Shown here in pieces: positions 1 to 8,399 of a stretch of DNA of 64,000 nucleotides. This stretch comes from CALLPQ01 sp038531745. Lineage in GTDB: Bacteria > Pseudomonadota > Alphaproteobacteria > Caulobacterales > Parvularculaceae. Made by a program: the position numbers and the translations under genes. Under the pieces are notes generated by a model. The model saw nothing but the letters and a program-made list of their open reading frames with translations, did not search any database and was not told where the DNA came from. The stretch covers positions 140,275 to 204,274 of the forward strand of contig JBCBBJ010000005.1 in the NCBI GenBank assembly GCA_038531745.1, written 5' to 3'. The stretch's first letter is position 1; each line of letters starts with the position of its first letter.

Positions 1-119
1 GCCCAGCATAACGCTTTGTCGCATTTTCACCCGTTCCGACCGCGAAAATCCTTTCCGTTCATTGACATAGGCCCTTCATATCTCGACCTTGATCACACAA
101 ACGACGGCGAGGGGCGCTG

Positions 120-1013
120 ATGTTACATATATCAAATCTATCACACACCTATCCAAACGGGGTGCGGGCCCTTGGCGGCATTGCGCTTGATGTGCCAAAG
201 GGCATGTTTGGTTTGCTGGGCCCAAATGGCGCCGGCAAATCAACGCTCATGCGTTGTCTGGCGGCGCTGCAAAAACCAACAACCGGGGCCATTCAGTTTG
301 GTGCTGTTGATGTGTTGAAGGAGCCCGATGCCCTCCGTCAGGTCCTTGGGTATTTGCCGCAGGATTTTGGCGTCTATCCGCGCATATCGGCCCAGGCGAT
401 GCTGGACCATCTCGCGGTGCTTAAGGGCGTCACCAACGGGCGCGAACGCAAGGAATTGGTTGCCGAGTTATTGCGCCAGGTGAACCTTTATGATGTGCGT
501 AAGAAATCGCTGGCGGGATTTTCCGGCGGCATGCGTCAGCGCTTTGGCGTGGCACAAGCGCTCATCGGTAATCCGCAATTGATTATTGTTGATGAGCCAA
601 CGGCCGGTCTCGACCCCGAGGAGCGCAATCGTTTCCACAATCTTCTGTCGGAAATCGGGGAGAATGTTGTGGTGTTGCTCTCCACCCATATTGTTTCGGA
701 TGTGGCTGACCTGTGCGCCAATATGGCGATTATCGCCAAAGGCACCATTGTTAGCCGCGGGGCCCCCAGCGATCTGATCGCGGAGATGGAGGGCAAGGTC
801 TGGCAGAAGACAATCAATAAGGACGAGATTGAGACCTATCAGGCGAAATTCAATCTCCTGTCGGCGCGCTTGATCATGGGCAACACGGTGATCCGTATCT
901 ATGCGGAGGAAGACCCCGGCAGCGGCTTTGAGCGCGTGACTGCAGACCTCGAAGATGTCTATTTCCGCAAGATTTTCTCCGGCGACGATCGCCCAGCCAC
1001 ACAAGCGGCGTAG
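120..1013 (+). CDS. ABC-2 exporter ATPase subunit
   Basis: Cytoplasmic ATPase that should energise the permease encoded next to it. The 297-residue protein has a Walker A (GPNGAGKST, residues 34-42), a Q-loop near Q81, the signature SGGMRQR (135-141) and a Walker B ending in VDEPTAGLDP (about 157-166). The ATG is preceded by GAGGGG at good spacing. The next gene starts about 70 bases downstream on the same strand, so the two probably form one transcription unit. This pairing of an ATPase with a permease/M1-peptidase fusion recurs in bacteria, but its substrate is not established. Function class is sure; substrate unknown. Confidence 0.93.
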   Translation: MLHISNLSHTYPNGVRALGGIALDVPKGMFGLLGPNGAGKSTLMRCLAALQKPTTGAIQFGAVDVLKEPDALRQVLGYLPQDFGVYPRISAQAMLDHLAVLKGVTNGRERKELVAELLRQVNLYDVRKKSLAGFSGGMRQRFGVAQALIGNPQLIIVDEPTAGLDPEERNRFHNLLSEIGENVVVLLSTHIVSDVADLCANMAIIAKGTIVSRGAPSDLIAEMEGKVWQKTINKDEIETYQAKFNLLSARLIMGNTVIRIYAEEDPGSGFERVTADLEDVYFRKIFSGDDRPATQAA

Positions 1014-1081
1014 GGTCTGGCGCTGAGGCGTGAGGGGGCGATCGCCTGATCGCCGTTCGATAAAGAGGGTGTACGAATATT

Positions 1082-4000
1082 ATGTTGGGCAAAATCGCGG
1101 GCTTTGAGACCCGCTACCAGATCGCATCACCTGGCTTTATCATCATTTTCTTGTTGTTCTTTTTGTTCAGCTTTGCGGCGGTTTCGCTCGATGAGGTACA
1201 AATTGGCAGCGGCGGTAATGTGAACGCAAACGCGCCCTTTGCCATTACCTTCGCGACCATGATCCTGTCTTTGTTTGCGATTATTATCCCCACGGTTTTC
1301 TTATCAAACAGCGTCCTGCGCGATAGCGCCAGCAAGATGGACGGCATCCTCTATTCTACGCCGGTGAAAAAAGGCGACTATATGCTGGGCCGCTTCACCG
1401 GCGCGTTTACGGTGGTGATGCTCGCCTTCGCCAGCATACCCCTTGGCCTGATGGTGGGCAGCATGATGCCGTGGCTTGATCCTGAAACCTTGGGGCCGTT
1501 TCGGCCGGGTGATTATCTCTATGCGCTCTTGGTGATTGGCCTGCCCAATATGCTTTTTGTTGGGATGCTGATGTTTGTGATCGCCAATCTGAGCCGCTCC
1601 ACTTTGGCGACCTATATTGGGCTTGTTGGCTTTTTCGTTTTTTACCTCGTCTCTCAAAGTCTTTTGGACAAACCAGAATTTCGGTCCTTGGCAGCGCTTA
1701 GCGATCCCCTGGGCGGTGCAGCCTGGGGCGAGGCAACCCGCAACTGGACAGCCTTTGAGCGCAATACCCGGCTTGTGCCGCTGGAGGGATTGTTCCTCCT
1801 GAACCGGATGATCTGGTTTGGTCTCGGCGTCCTCCTCTTGGTGGTGAATTTTCTCACCTTCTCTTTTCGCAAAACCGGTAAGCGCGCCGGGAAAGTCAAA
1901 GATAGCCGAACCACACGGCCCCAACGCTTTTTGCCGACTCGTGTTGTTCTCCCCACCGTCACGCGTAACTTTGCCAGCAGCCGAACAGCCCGGCAGCAAT
2001 TTCTGGCGCGGACGCGTTTTGAGGTGCGGGCGATCTTTTTTTCAATCACCTTCTGGGTTTTGATCGCGCTGGGTCTAAGCCTCGCTCTCATTAATATTCT
2101 GAATACGGAACAGATTTTCGGTACGCCTGTCCTACCGGTGACCCAAAATATGATCAGCGCCATCATCAGCGGCTTTGGTTTTGTACCTTTTGTGGTGGTG
2201 ATCTTTTACGCCGCCGACCTTGTGTGGCGGGACCATGGTGCAAAAATGCAAGAGATTGTGGAATCTGCGCCAACGCCGGGCTGGGCCTTTATCTTTCCAA
2301 AAGTCCTCGCCATTGCGCTCGTTGTTGTTGTGTTGTTCGTCTTTTCGGCCCTGTTGGGCGCGGGTTATCAGATGGTCGCCAGCTCAACGCAAATTGAATG
2401 GGGCCAATATCTTGTTCGGCTACTTTATATAACCGGCTGGCCCCTCGTTCTGACAGCAATTTTGGCGGTGTTCTTTCAGGTTCTGTTTAACAATCGCTAT
2501 CTGGGCCTGCTGGCGATGCTGGTTTTTTATATCGGTATCTTGACGCTGGGTAATCTCGGGTTCGAGCACAACCTCTATCAATATGCGCAGACCCCGGGCG
2601 GCGGCTATTCCGACATGAATGGTTATGGCCACTTCCTCGGTATCAGGACGATCTTTAATGTCTATTGGACATTTGTGGCGATTATTCTTCTCGTGTTGTC
2701 CTACGGGCTCTGGTCCCGCGGCACCTTAACGGGCCTTGGCAAGCGGCTTGGCGGTCTTGGCGCCAGTCTTGGTGCGGGCTCGTTTGCCCTGATGGGGGTA
2801 AGCGCCGTGGGCGCCATCGTTACCGGGGGTTATATTTTCTACAACACCAACATCATCAATGAATACCAAACCTCCAAGGATGAGGAGAAGCACGCGGTAG
2901 AGTATGAGACCCTCTACGTGGCGCTTGATGAAGTGCCGCAGCCGAAGATCACAGCCGTTTCCACCAATGTTGATATCTATCCCAAGACGCGCCGCGTTGA
3001 TGTGACCGGTTCTTACGTTCTGGAAAACAAGACCGACGCGCCCATATCCCGCGTCCATGTGGAATATGATTCCGGTCTTGAGGTTGTGTCGCAATCACTG
3101 GCCGGCGGCTCAATCACCCAGCGTGATGATCTGCATAAGGTTTATTTCTACGATCTGGCAACGGCCATGGCGCCCGGCGAACGCCGTACCCTGAACTTTA
3201 CAACCCGGCTTGCTTATGAGGGGTTCCGCAATAGCGGCAATGGGGTCACCGTTGTGGAGAACGGCACCTTTATCAACAATCTCGACATTATGCCGGCGAT
3301 TGGTTTCCAGCGCGGTCGTCTTCTCACAGACCGGAATACACGGCGGAAATATGATCTTGATGAAATCGACCGGATGCCCAAGCTGGAGGATACGCGCTAC
3401 CATACCCAAAGCTATCTGCGCGGCGATTCTGACTTTGTTACGTTTGAGGCAACGCTCAGCACAGATGAGGATCAGACAGCCATTGCACCCGGCTATCTGG
3501 AACGCGAATGGCGCGACAATGGCCGACGGTATTTTTCCTATAAGATGGATGTGCCGATCCTGAATTTCTTCTCTTTCCAATCGGCGCGCTATGCGGTGCG
3601 GGAAGATAAATGGAACGATGTGGCGATCCAGATATTTTACCACGCGCCCCACGACTTCAATGTTGACCGAATGATCGACGCGACGAAAAAGTCTTTCGAT
3701 TATTTCACGGAAAATTTTAGCCCATTCCAATATCGCCAGATGCGGATTTTGGAATTTCCCTATCGCACTTTCGCCCAGTCGTTTCCCAACACGGTGCCGT
3801 TTTCCGAACGGATTGGGTTTATCGCCGATAACTCCGATCCCGATAAAGTTGATTCAACGTTTTATGTGACCGCCCACGAGGTTGCGCACCAATGGTGGGC
3901 CCATCAGGTGATGGGTGCGAATGTGCAAGGCGGTGCAATGCTGGTTGAAACATTTGCTCAGTATTCGGCCTTTATGGCCGTGGAAAAAGAGTTTGGCGCC

Positions 4001-4660
4001 GAGCATGTGCGTGACTTCCTCACCATGGAGCTGGATCGGTATCTCTCCGCACGCGGCACCGAGCGTATCGAGGAGTTACCGCTCTACCGGGTGGAAAATC
4101 AGGGCTATATTCACTATCGCAAGGGTTCTCTCGTGATGTATGCCCTGAAGGACTATGTGGGTGAAGCGGTGGTGAACCGCGCTCTCCAGCGGTTGATTGC
4201 CTTGCGGGGGTTCAAGTCTGATCCCTATGCCACCTCCGCTGATTTTCTCACGATTTTGCGGGAGGAGGCGGGCCCTGCCCACGATGGTCTGATCACCGAT
4301 CTATTTGAAAAAATTACGCTTTATGACCTCAAAGCCGAAACCGTTGACGTGACCGAACGCGCCGATAAACGCTTTGACGTGACGCTCACCTATGACGCGA
4401 AAAAATTCTATGCCGACGGTGTGGGTGAAGAGACCGCCGCGCCGATTACTATTCCCATCGATATTGGTGTTTTCTTAAAAAGCCCTGCCGATAGTGATTT
4501 TGAGGCAAGTGATGTCCTTTATCTGGAAAAACACACGCTATCAGCGGATGAACAGGCGATCACCATCACGGTTGATCAGCGGCCAACCCATATGGGCATT
4601 GATCCCTATGTGAAATTGATTGATCGCGATGCGGACAATAATATTGCGAGGATCAATTGA
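1082..4660 (+). CDS. ABC-2 permease fused to M1-family metallopeptidase
   Basis: A 1192-residue fusion. Residues about 15-265 and 310-590 are two hydrophobic ABC-2-type permease halves, each with several membrane spans; the rest, from about 630, is an M1 aminopeptidase-like domain. The zinc site HEVAH is at 932-936 with a candidate third ligand E956 in MLVETFAQY. That places 19 residues between HEXXH and the glutamate, where classical M1 enzymes have 18. No clear GAMEN exopeptidase motif is seen; FPNTVPFSE lies where it would be expected. The C-terminal domain would face the periplasm if the topology is conventional. It probably handles or exports a peptide with the ATPase upstream. Fold confident, activity inferred. 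Confidence 0.9.
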   Translation: MLGKIAGFETRYQIASPGFIIIFLLFFLFSFAAVSLDEVQIGSGGNVNANAPFAITFATMILSLFAIIIPTVFLSNSVLRDSASKMDGILYSTPVKKGDYMLGRFTGAFTVVMLAFASIPLGLMVGSMMPWLDPETLGPFRPGDYLYALLVIGLPNMLFVGMLMFVIANLSRSTLATYIGLVGFFVFYLVSQSLLDKPEFRSLAALSDPLGGAAWGEATRNWTAFERNTRLVPLEGLFLLNRMIWFGLGVLLLVVNFLTFSFRKTGKRAGKVKDSRTTRPQRFLPTRVVLPTVTRNFASSRTARQQFLARTRFEVRAIFFSITFWVLIALGLSLALINILNTEQIFGTPVLPVTQNMISAIISGFGFVPFVVVIFYAADLVWRDHGAKMQEIVESAPTPGWAFIFPKVLAIALVVVVLFVFSALLGAGYQMVASSTQIEWGQYLVRLLYITGWPLVLTAILAVFFQVLFNNRYLGLLAMLVFYIGILTLGNLGFEHNLYQYAQTPGGGYSDMNGYGHFLGIRTIFNVYWTFVAIILLVLSYGLWSRGTLTGLGKRLGGLGASLGAGSFALMGVSAVGAIVTGGYIFYNTNIINEYQTSKDEEKHAVEYETLYVALDEVPQPKITAVSTNVDIYPKTRRVDVTGSYVLENKTDAPISRVHVEYDSGLEVVSQSLAGGSITQRDDLHKVYFYDLATAMAPGERRTLNFTTRLAYEGFRNSGNGVTVVENGTFINNLDIMPAIGFQRGRLLTDRNTRRKYDLDEIDRMPKLEDTRYHTQSYLRGDSDFVTFEATLSTDEDQTAIAPGYLEREWRDNGRRYFSYKMDVPILNFFSFQSARYAVREDKWNDVAIQIFYHAPHDFNVDRMIDATKKSFDYFTENFSPFQYRQMRILEFPYRTFAQSFPNTVPFSERIGFIADNSDPDKVDSTFYVTAHEVAHQWWAHQVMGANVQGGAMLVETFAQYSAFMAVEKEFGAEHVRDFLTMELDRYLSARGTERIEELPLYRVENQGYIHYRKGSLVMYALKDYVGEAVVNRALQRLIALRGFKSDPYATSADFLTILREEAGPAHDGLITDLFEKITLYDLKAETVDVTERADKRFDVTLTYDAKKFYADGVGEETAAPITIPIDIGVFLKSPADSDFEASDVLYLEKHTLSADEQAITITVDQRPTHMGIDPYVKLIDRDADNNIARIN

Positions 4661-4703
4661 TCATCATGTGATGATTGTGCCGAGTAGGACCAGTTAAGGG
4701 CAT

Positions 4704-4883
4704 GGCGCATAAAGCACTTTCGATTCACATCAAATCGAAAACCCGCTTGCTTCAAGCTGTCCTTCGCGACGCTCTTTGGGCTCCTCAGGATAAGGTTTCC
4801 GGTGAAAACAACAGGCTCTTCATTTTGAGGCGCGCGCGTCAGCGGTCGTCTCGAAGGATGATTGTCAGCTGCGATTGAAACGA
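4704..4883 (-). repeat. Dispersed intergenic repeat, copy A
   Basis: About 180 bases between the convergent 3' ends of the permease-peptidase gene and the RTX gene. Read on the minus strand it aligns along its length with plus-strand bases 29835-30004. The best shared blocks are CATCCTTCGAGACGACCGCT followed directly by GACGCGC, the edge TCGTTTCAAT (imperfect here), a central TAATCCTG-like block (TTATCCTG here), and an AAGTGCTTT...GCGCC end. Both copies sit between convergent genes. Short open frames inside it are not supported as genes. Confidence 0.85.
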
Positions 4884-4903
4884 ACATGACCTTGCGTTTT
4901 TTC

Positions 4904-5920
4904 TCAAAAAATGAAATCATCCGCAGACAAATCGCTTTGGCTGACATTATCGAGAAAAATGCGGTCTTCATTAACGACGATCGCCAGTTGCATAAAGACG
5001 CCGCCGCCGGGATCGATGGTACTGAAAACCTGTAAGTGATTGGCGATCAGGTCGGCAAAATCGGTAATCTCGCTCACCTGTGACAGGTCGATCAGATCAG
5101 CCTGCGACCCGCTGGTTGCCAGGTCCGTAATTGTGTTGCGCCCAAAATCATTGGCAAAGATAAAGACATCCTGTCCCGCACCGCCGCGAAGTTGATCGTC
5201 ACCGGTTCCACCGATTAGGGTATCGTTGCCTTCGTCACCGTTTAGCGTGTCGTCTCCGATGAGGCCCATAAGCCGGTCATTGCCCATTTCACCCCGCAAT
5301 AGGTCGCCATCGCCGCCGCCCGTCAATTGGTCATCGCCGGTGCCCCCAAACAGCGTATCCGCCCCCGATCCGCCGCCCAAAACATCATTATCGTCGCCGC
5401 CGCTCAGGAGATCGTTGCCGCTAAAGCCAAATATTGTGTCACGGCCGAGCCCGCCCTGAGCTGTGTCGTCCCCGGCCAAAGCAACCAGCCGGTCATTCCC
5501 GTCTCCGCCGTCGAGCAGGTCGCCGAGATTACCGCCGGTCAACCGATCATTACCCGCCCGGCCAAATAACGTATCGGCGCCCGTGCCGCCACGCAGATCA
5601 TCATTGCCGGACCCGCCGTCGAGAAAATCACGCCCGCTGGCGCCGACGATGGAATCGTTTCCCGCAGCGCCGATCAGGCTGTCGTCACCGGCCTGACCGT
5701 TCAGCGTGTCATTGCCCGCGCCGCCTAGAACCGTATCGGCAGAGTTACCCGCGGTTAGAAGATCATTGCCGTCTCCACCGTCGAGGCTGTCTGCGCCCGC
5801 GCCCCCGTTCAGGGTATCGTCACCTCCATTCCCAATTAGTGTATCGCGCCCGGCGAGGCCCAGAAAAAAATCGGCAATTTCCATGCCCATGAAAAAGTCA
5901 TTTCCGTTTGTACCCGGCAT
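4904..5920 (-). CDS. RTX repeat calcium-binding protein, repeats only
   Basis: 338 residues. From about residue 18 to 255 it is almost entirely nonapeptide RTX repeats of the type GGxGxDxLx, roughly 26 copies, which form a calcium-bound parallel beta-roll outside the cell. No enzymatic or adhesive domain precedes them. The last 80 residues lack repeats and end in SADDFIF, an acidic-hydrophobic end typical of uncleaved C-terminal type I secretion signals. No type I secretion genes are in the window. Probably a secreted surface or matrix protein; the role is unknown. The 3' end abuts the dispersed repeat. Confidence 0.88.
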   Translation of the reverse strand: MPGTNGNDFFMGMEIADFFLGLAGRDTLIGNGGDDTLNGGAGADSLDGGDGNDLLTAGNSADTVLGGAGNDTLNGQAGDDSLIGAAGNDSIVGASGRDFLDGGSGNDDLRGGTGADTLFGRAGNDRLTGGNLGDLLDGGDGNDRLVALAGDDTAQGGLGRDTIFGFSGNDLLSGGDDNDVLGGGSGADTLFGGTGDDQLTGGGDGDLLRGEMGNDRLMGLIGDDTLNGDEGNDTLIGGTGDDQLRGGAGQDVFIFANDFGRNTITDLATSGSQADLIDLSQVSEITDFADLIANHLQVFSTIDPGGGVFMQLAIVVNEDRIFLDNVSQSDLSADDFIF

Positions 5921-6044
5921 AATTCACGTCCCGTTAAAATTGACAGCTAGATGCCGACGGTATGGCCGCCCTTCAAGGTGGTCAATGCACAAAGCTGCGT
6001 GTGTAACGGCGCCAGGTATGTCCGGGCCATTATCAACCCGTTAG

Positions 6045-6491
6045 CTATACCCACAGCCAGATCAGGTTGACCAGGGCGAGGACAAATAAAAAGGCTTGCG
6101 CCAACCCGTTACGCTGGCGTCTTGCCCGCGCCGCGTGGGTCGGCCGGTCGAGAATAGAACTGATTTTGTGCCGGGCATCTTTTCCCTCAAGGGCAAAAAA
6201 CTCGCGATTGTGCCGTACACGGTATTTCGCCAGCGCCCGGTGGATACGCCGCTCGTCAACCGCCACATTGGCGCTGCGCCATTTTCCCATCAGGCGAAAA
6301 GGCTCGGGTGTGGCGGTTCCGTCAAGTTGCGCCATTCGGGTCTCCACCGGCCCGGTGGTAAAGCCAATTTTGACGAGCCCCGGCAAAGATGGGTTAACCA
6401 GGCAATAGATCCACCCCCGCGCCCGGCGTGCGGCAAAAAAGCTACTGCGCCCCCCATCCCGGTGTGACCGGGCTTTGGCCATAAGAACCAT
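6045..6491 (-). CDS. GIY-YIG (T5orf172/MUG113-type) protein with C-terminal membrane anchor
   Basis: 148 residues. Residues 27-105 fit the T5orf172/MUG113 branch of the GIY-YIG nuclease fold: GWIYCLVNP (27-35), GLVKIGFTTGPVETR (38-52, carrying the usual K and R), an HRAL helix near 84-87, and NREFF (96-100) with the candidate catalytic E98. Residues 132-148 (AFLFVLALVNLIWLWV) form a single hydrophobic segment at the very C-terminus, which would tether the domain to the membrane with the nuclease-like part in the cytoplasm. A second Met is at residue 4, so the start is uncertain by three codons. It lies back to back with the FSLD-repeat gene. Nuclease activity is not proven. Confidence 0.72.
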   Translation of the reverse strand: MVLMAKARSHRDGGRSSFFAARRARGWIYCLVNPSLPGLVKIGFTTGPVETRMAQLDGTATPEPFRLMGKWRSANVAVDERRIHRALAKYRVRHNREFFALEGKDARHKISSILDRPTHAARARRQRNGLAQAFLFVLALVNLIWLWV

Positions 6492-6611
6492 CGAATCACC
6501 ACATCATTGTCTTCACAGGGCTAGCAAACAAAGGTTAACGCCTGCGTCGCCGTTATTTTTGTTGCTATTTTGTTCTATCGCCATTACGCTTTCGAGGAAA
6601 GGGTTCTTACC

Positions 6612-8258
6612 ATGTTTGAAACGACCCGGGTCGACATAACCGCCGATTCTGGCGCCGCGGACACCACCGCACCTGAGGATGCGAGCGGCGAGGGGGGCGC
6701 TAGTACGGCGCCGTTCCAGGGTCAGACAGGCGCTGAAGACGGCGGGGTCAGTCTCAATTTGTTTGTGGAGGATGCGCAAATCGCCGACATCCTGCGCAAA
6801 AAAGCGCCGGGGCGTGGACGTGACCAGTACGCGCTGGCGGCCTTAAAAATTGGCGTCATCGCCTTGCAACAGGCTGGCAGCAATATTGATGCAGCCAATA
6901 TCCGCCGGGAGGGCGACCGTCTGCTGGAAAGTCTGGGCACAGCGCTTTCCGGTCACCGCGAAAGTCTGGTTGCCGATGTGGCCCGCGCGCTTGGTGATTA
7001 TTTTGATCCCAAGTCAGGGGCGTTGACCCAGCGGGTTGAAAAGCTGGTGCAGGAGGGCGGGGATATTGAGCGTGTCATCCGCGCGCAGATTGGCGGCGAT
7101 GGCTCTGTCCTTGCGCAAACTCTGCAAGCGCAAAACTCACCGCTCCTTGCCCTTCTTGATCCGTTCTCGGAAAAAGGTCTGGCAGCTAATCTTGCGAAAT
7201 CGGTGGACAGCGCCGTAGCCACCCAAAAGGAGGCCATTCTGCGGGAGTTCTCGTTGGATAATCCGGCCGGGGCGCTATCGCGCACCTTGCGGGAATTGGC
7301 CGAAAAACATCATGCAACCGGCGCGTCGCTGGAGGAACAGATCAAGGCGGCGGTGGCTGAATTCTCCCTCGATAAAAGCGACAGCGCCTTGTCAAATCTG
7401 GTGCGCCGCGTTGAGCAGTCGCAACGTCAGATTACCGATGAGTTTTCACTGGACAAGGACGGCTCGGCGCTGGCCCGGATGCGCCGCGAATTGACCGCGC
7501 AAATTACCGAGCTTTCCAAGGCGCAGCAGGGTTTTCAGACCGATATGGTTGCCCAATTGCGGGAGATGGCGGCCCGCAAGGCCGAAAGTTTACGCTCCAC
7601 AACCCATGGGCTCGACTTTGAGGACGCGCTGGCCGCGCAATTGCGGGCCATGGTTCAGGGGCGCGGTGATCTTGTTACGGCAACGGGTAACGCCACCGGG
7701 CGCATCCGCAATTGCAAAAAAGGGGATATGGTCATTGAGCTGGGGCCTGACCATGCGGTCGCTGGCGCCCGGATCGTTGTGGAGGCGAAACAGAATAAAG
7801 CCCTGGACATGGCGGCGGCCCGTGCCGAGATTGAGGAGGCGCGCAAAAACCGTGATGCTGGCGTTGGGGTGTTTGTCTATTCGGCGCGGTCAGCGCCCGC
7901 CGGGCTTGGGCGGCTCAGCCGCGTGGGTCAGGATGTGTTTTTGATTTGGGATGCCGATGATGCGGGCAGCGACCTTGTGCTAGATGCTGGCCTGTCCCTT
8001 GCCACAGCATTGCTGGTCCAGGGTGCCGCGCAGCTGGCTGATCAATCGGCGGACTTTGCCACCATCGAAAAAGCGCTTCTGGCGGTTGAAAAACAGGTTG
8101 GCTATCTCGATGAGTTCGAAAAATGGGCCGGGACGATCGACAGTACAACAGCCAAAATGCGCGAGCGTACCCGAAAGATGCGCGATGCCCTTCTGCGTGA
8201 AATGGCAGTTCTGAACGAGAGTGTTTCGGCAGTGAAACAAGCGGTATCACCGGAATAG
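6612..8258 (+). CDS. Coiled-coil protein with FSLD repeats and PD-(D/E)XK-like C-terminal domain
   Basis: Unnamed family. I chose the ATG at 6612 because GAGGAAAGGG lies just upstream; this gives 548 residues. The N-terminal 45 residues are Ala/Gly-rich and likely disordered. Residues 50-330 are mostly helical and contain three copies of an EFSLDxxxSAL-type motif near 213, 251 and 278. From about 335 a compact domain has FEDAL (336-340), KGDMVIEL (370-377, D372) and ARIVVEAKQNK (386-396, E391 and K393). That is the spacing of a PD-(D/E)XK nuclease core, as in other coiled-coil nuclease-like proteins. A final helical segment follows. The next gene starts 141 bases downstream on the same strand. 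The nuclease assignment is inferred from motif only. Confidence 0.75.
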   Translation: MFETTRVDITADSGAADTTAPEDASGEGGASTAPFQGQTGAEDGGVSLNLFVEDAQIADILRKKAPGRGRDQYALAALKIGVIALQQAGSNIDAANIRREGDRLLESLGTALSGHRESLVADVARALGDYFDPKSGALTQRVEKLVQEGGDIERVIRAQIGGDGSVLAQTLQAQNSPLLALLDPFSEKGLAANLAKSVDSAVATQKEAILREFSLDNPAGALSRTLRELAEKHHATGASLEEQIKAAVAEFSLDKSDSALSNLVRRVEQSQRQITDEFSLDKDGSALARMRRELTAQITELSKAQQGFQTDMVAQLREMAARKAESLRSTTHGLDFEDALAAQLRAMVQGRGDLVTATGNATGRIRNCKKGDMVIELGPDHAVAGARIVVEAKQNKALDMAAARAEIEEARKNRDAGVGVFVYSARSAPAGLGRLSRVGQDVFLIWDADDAGSDLVLDAGLSLATALLVQGAAQLADQSADFATIEKALLAVEKQVGYLDEFEKWAGTIDSTTAKMRERTRKMRDALLREMAVLNESVSAVKQAVSPE

Positions 8259-8399
8259 GCGTCGTCTTTGTGACCCTGGACGCCACTGATTTTGCCGCAT
8301 CTTTTTTTCAAGCGGGCGCTTTGCGTGTTAAGCTTTACCGGCCCGCAGATGTCATATTCATGACTAACAAGTGTGGGCAGATTGTTTTGGGGACTGAAC

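Noticed and set aside
62..95. TTGACA upstream of the first ABC gene as a promoter
   Set aside because: No matching -10 hexamer stands at 16-18 bases.
4675..4971. Small open frames inside repeat copy A
   Set aside because: They follow the repeat rather than a conserved protein, have no binding site, and differ in frame from anything in copy B.
5000..5900. CRISPR-like or tandem DNA repeat
   Set aside because: The periodic pattern is the nine-codon RTX protein repeat, not a DNA array with spacers.
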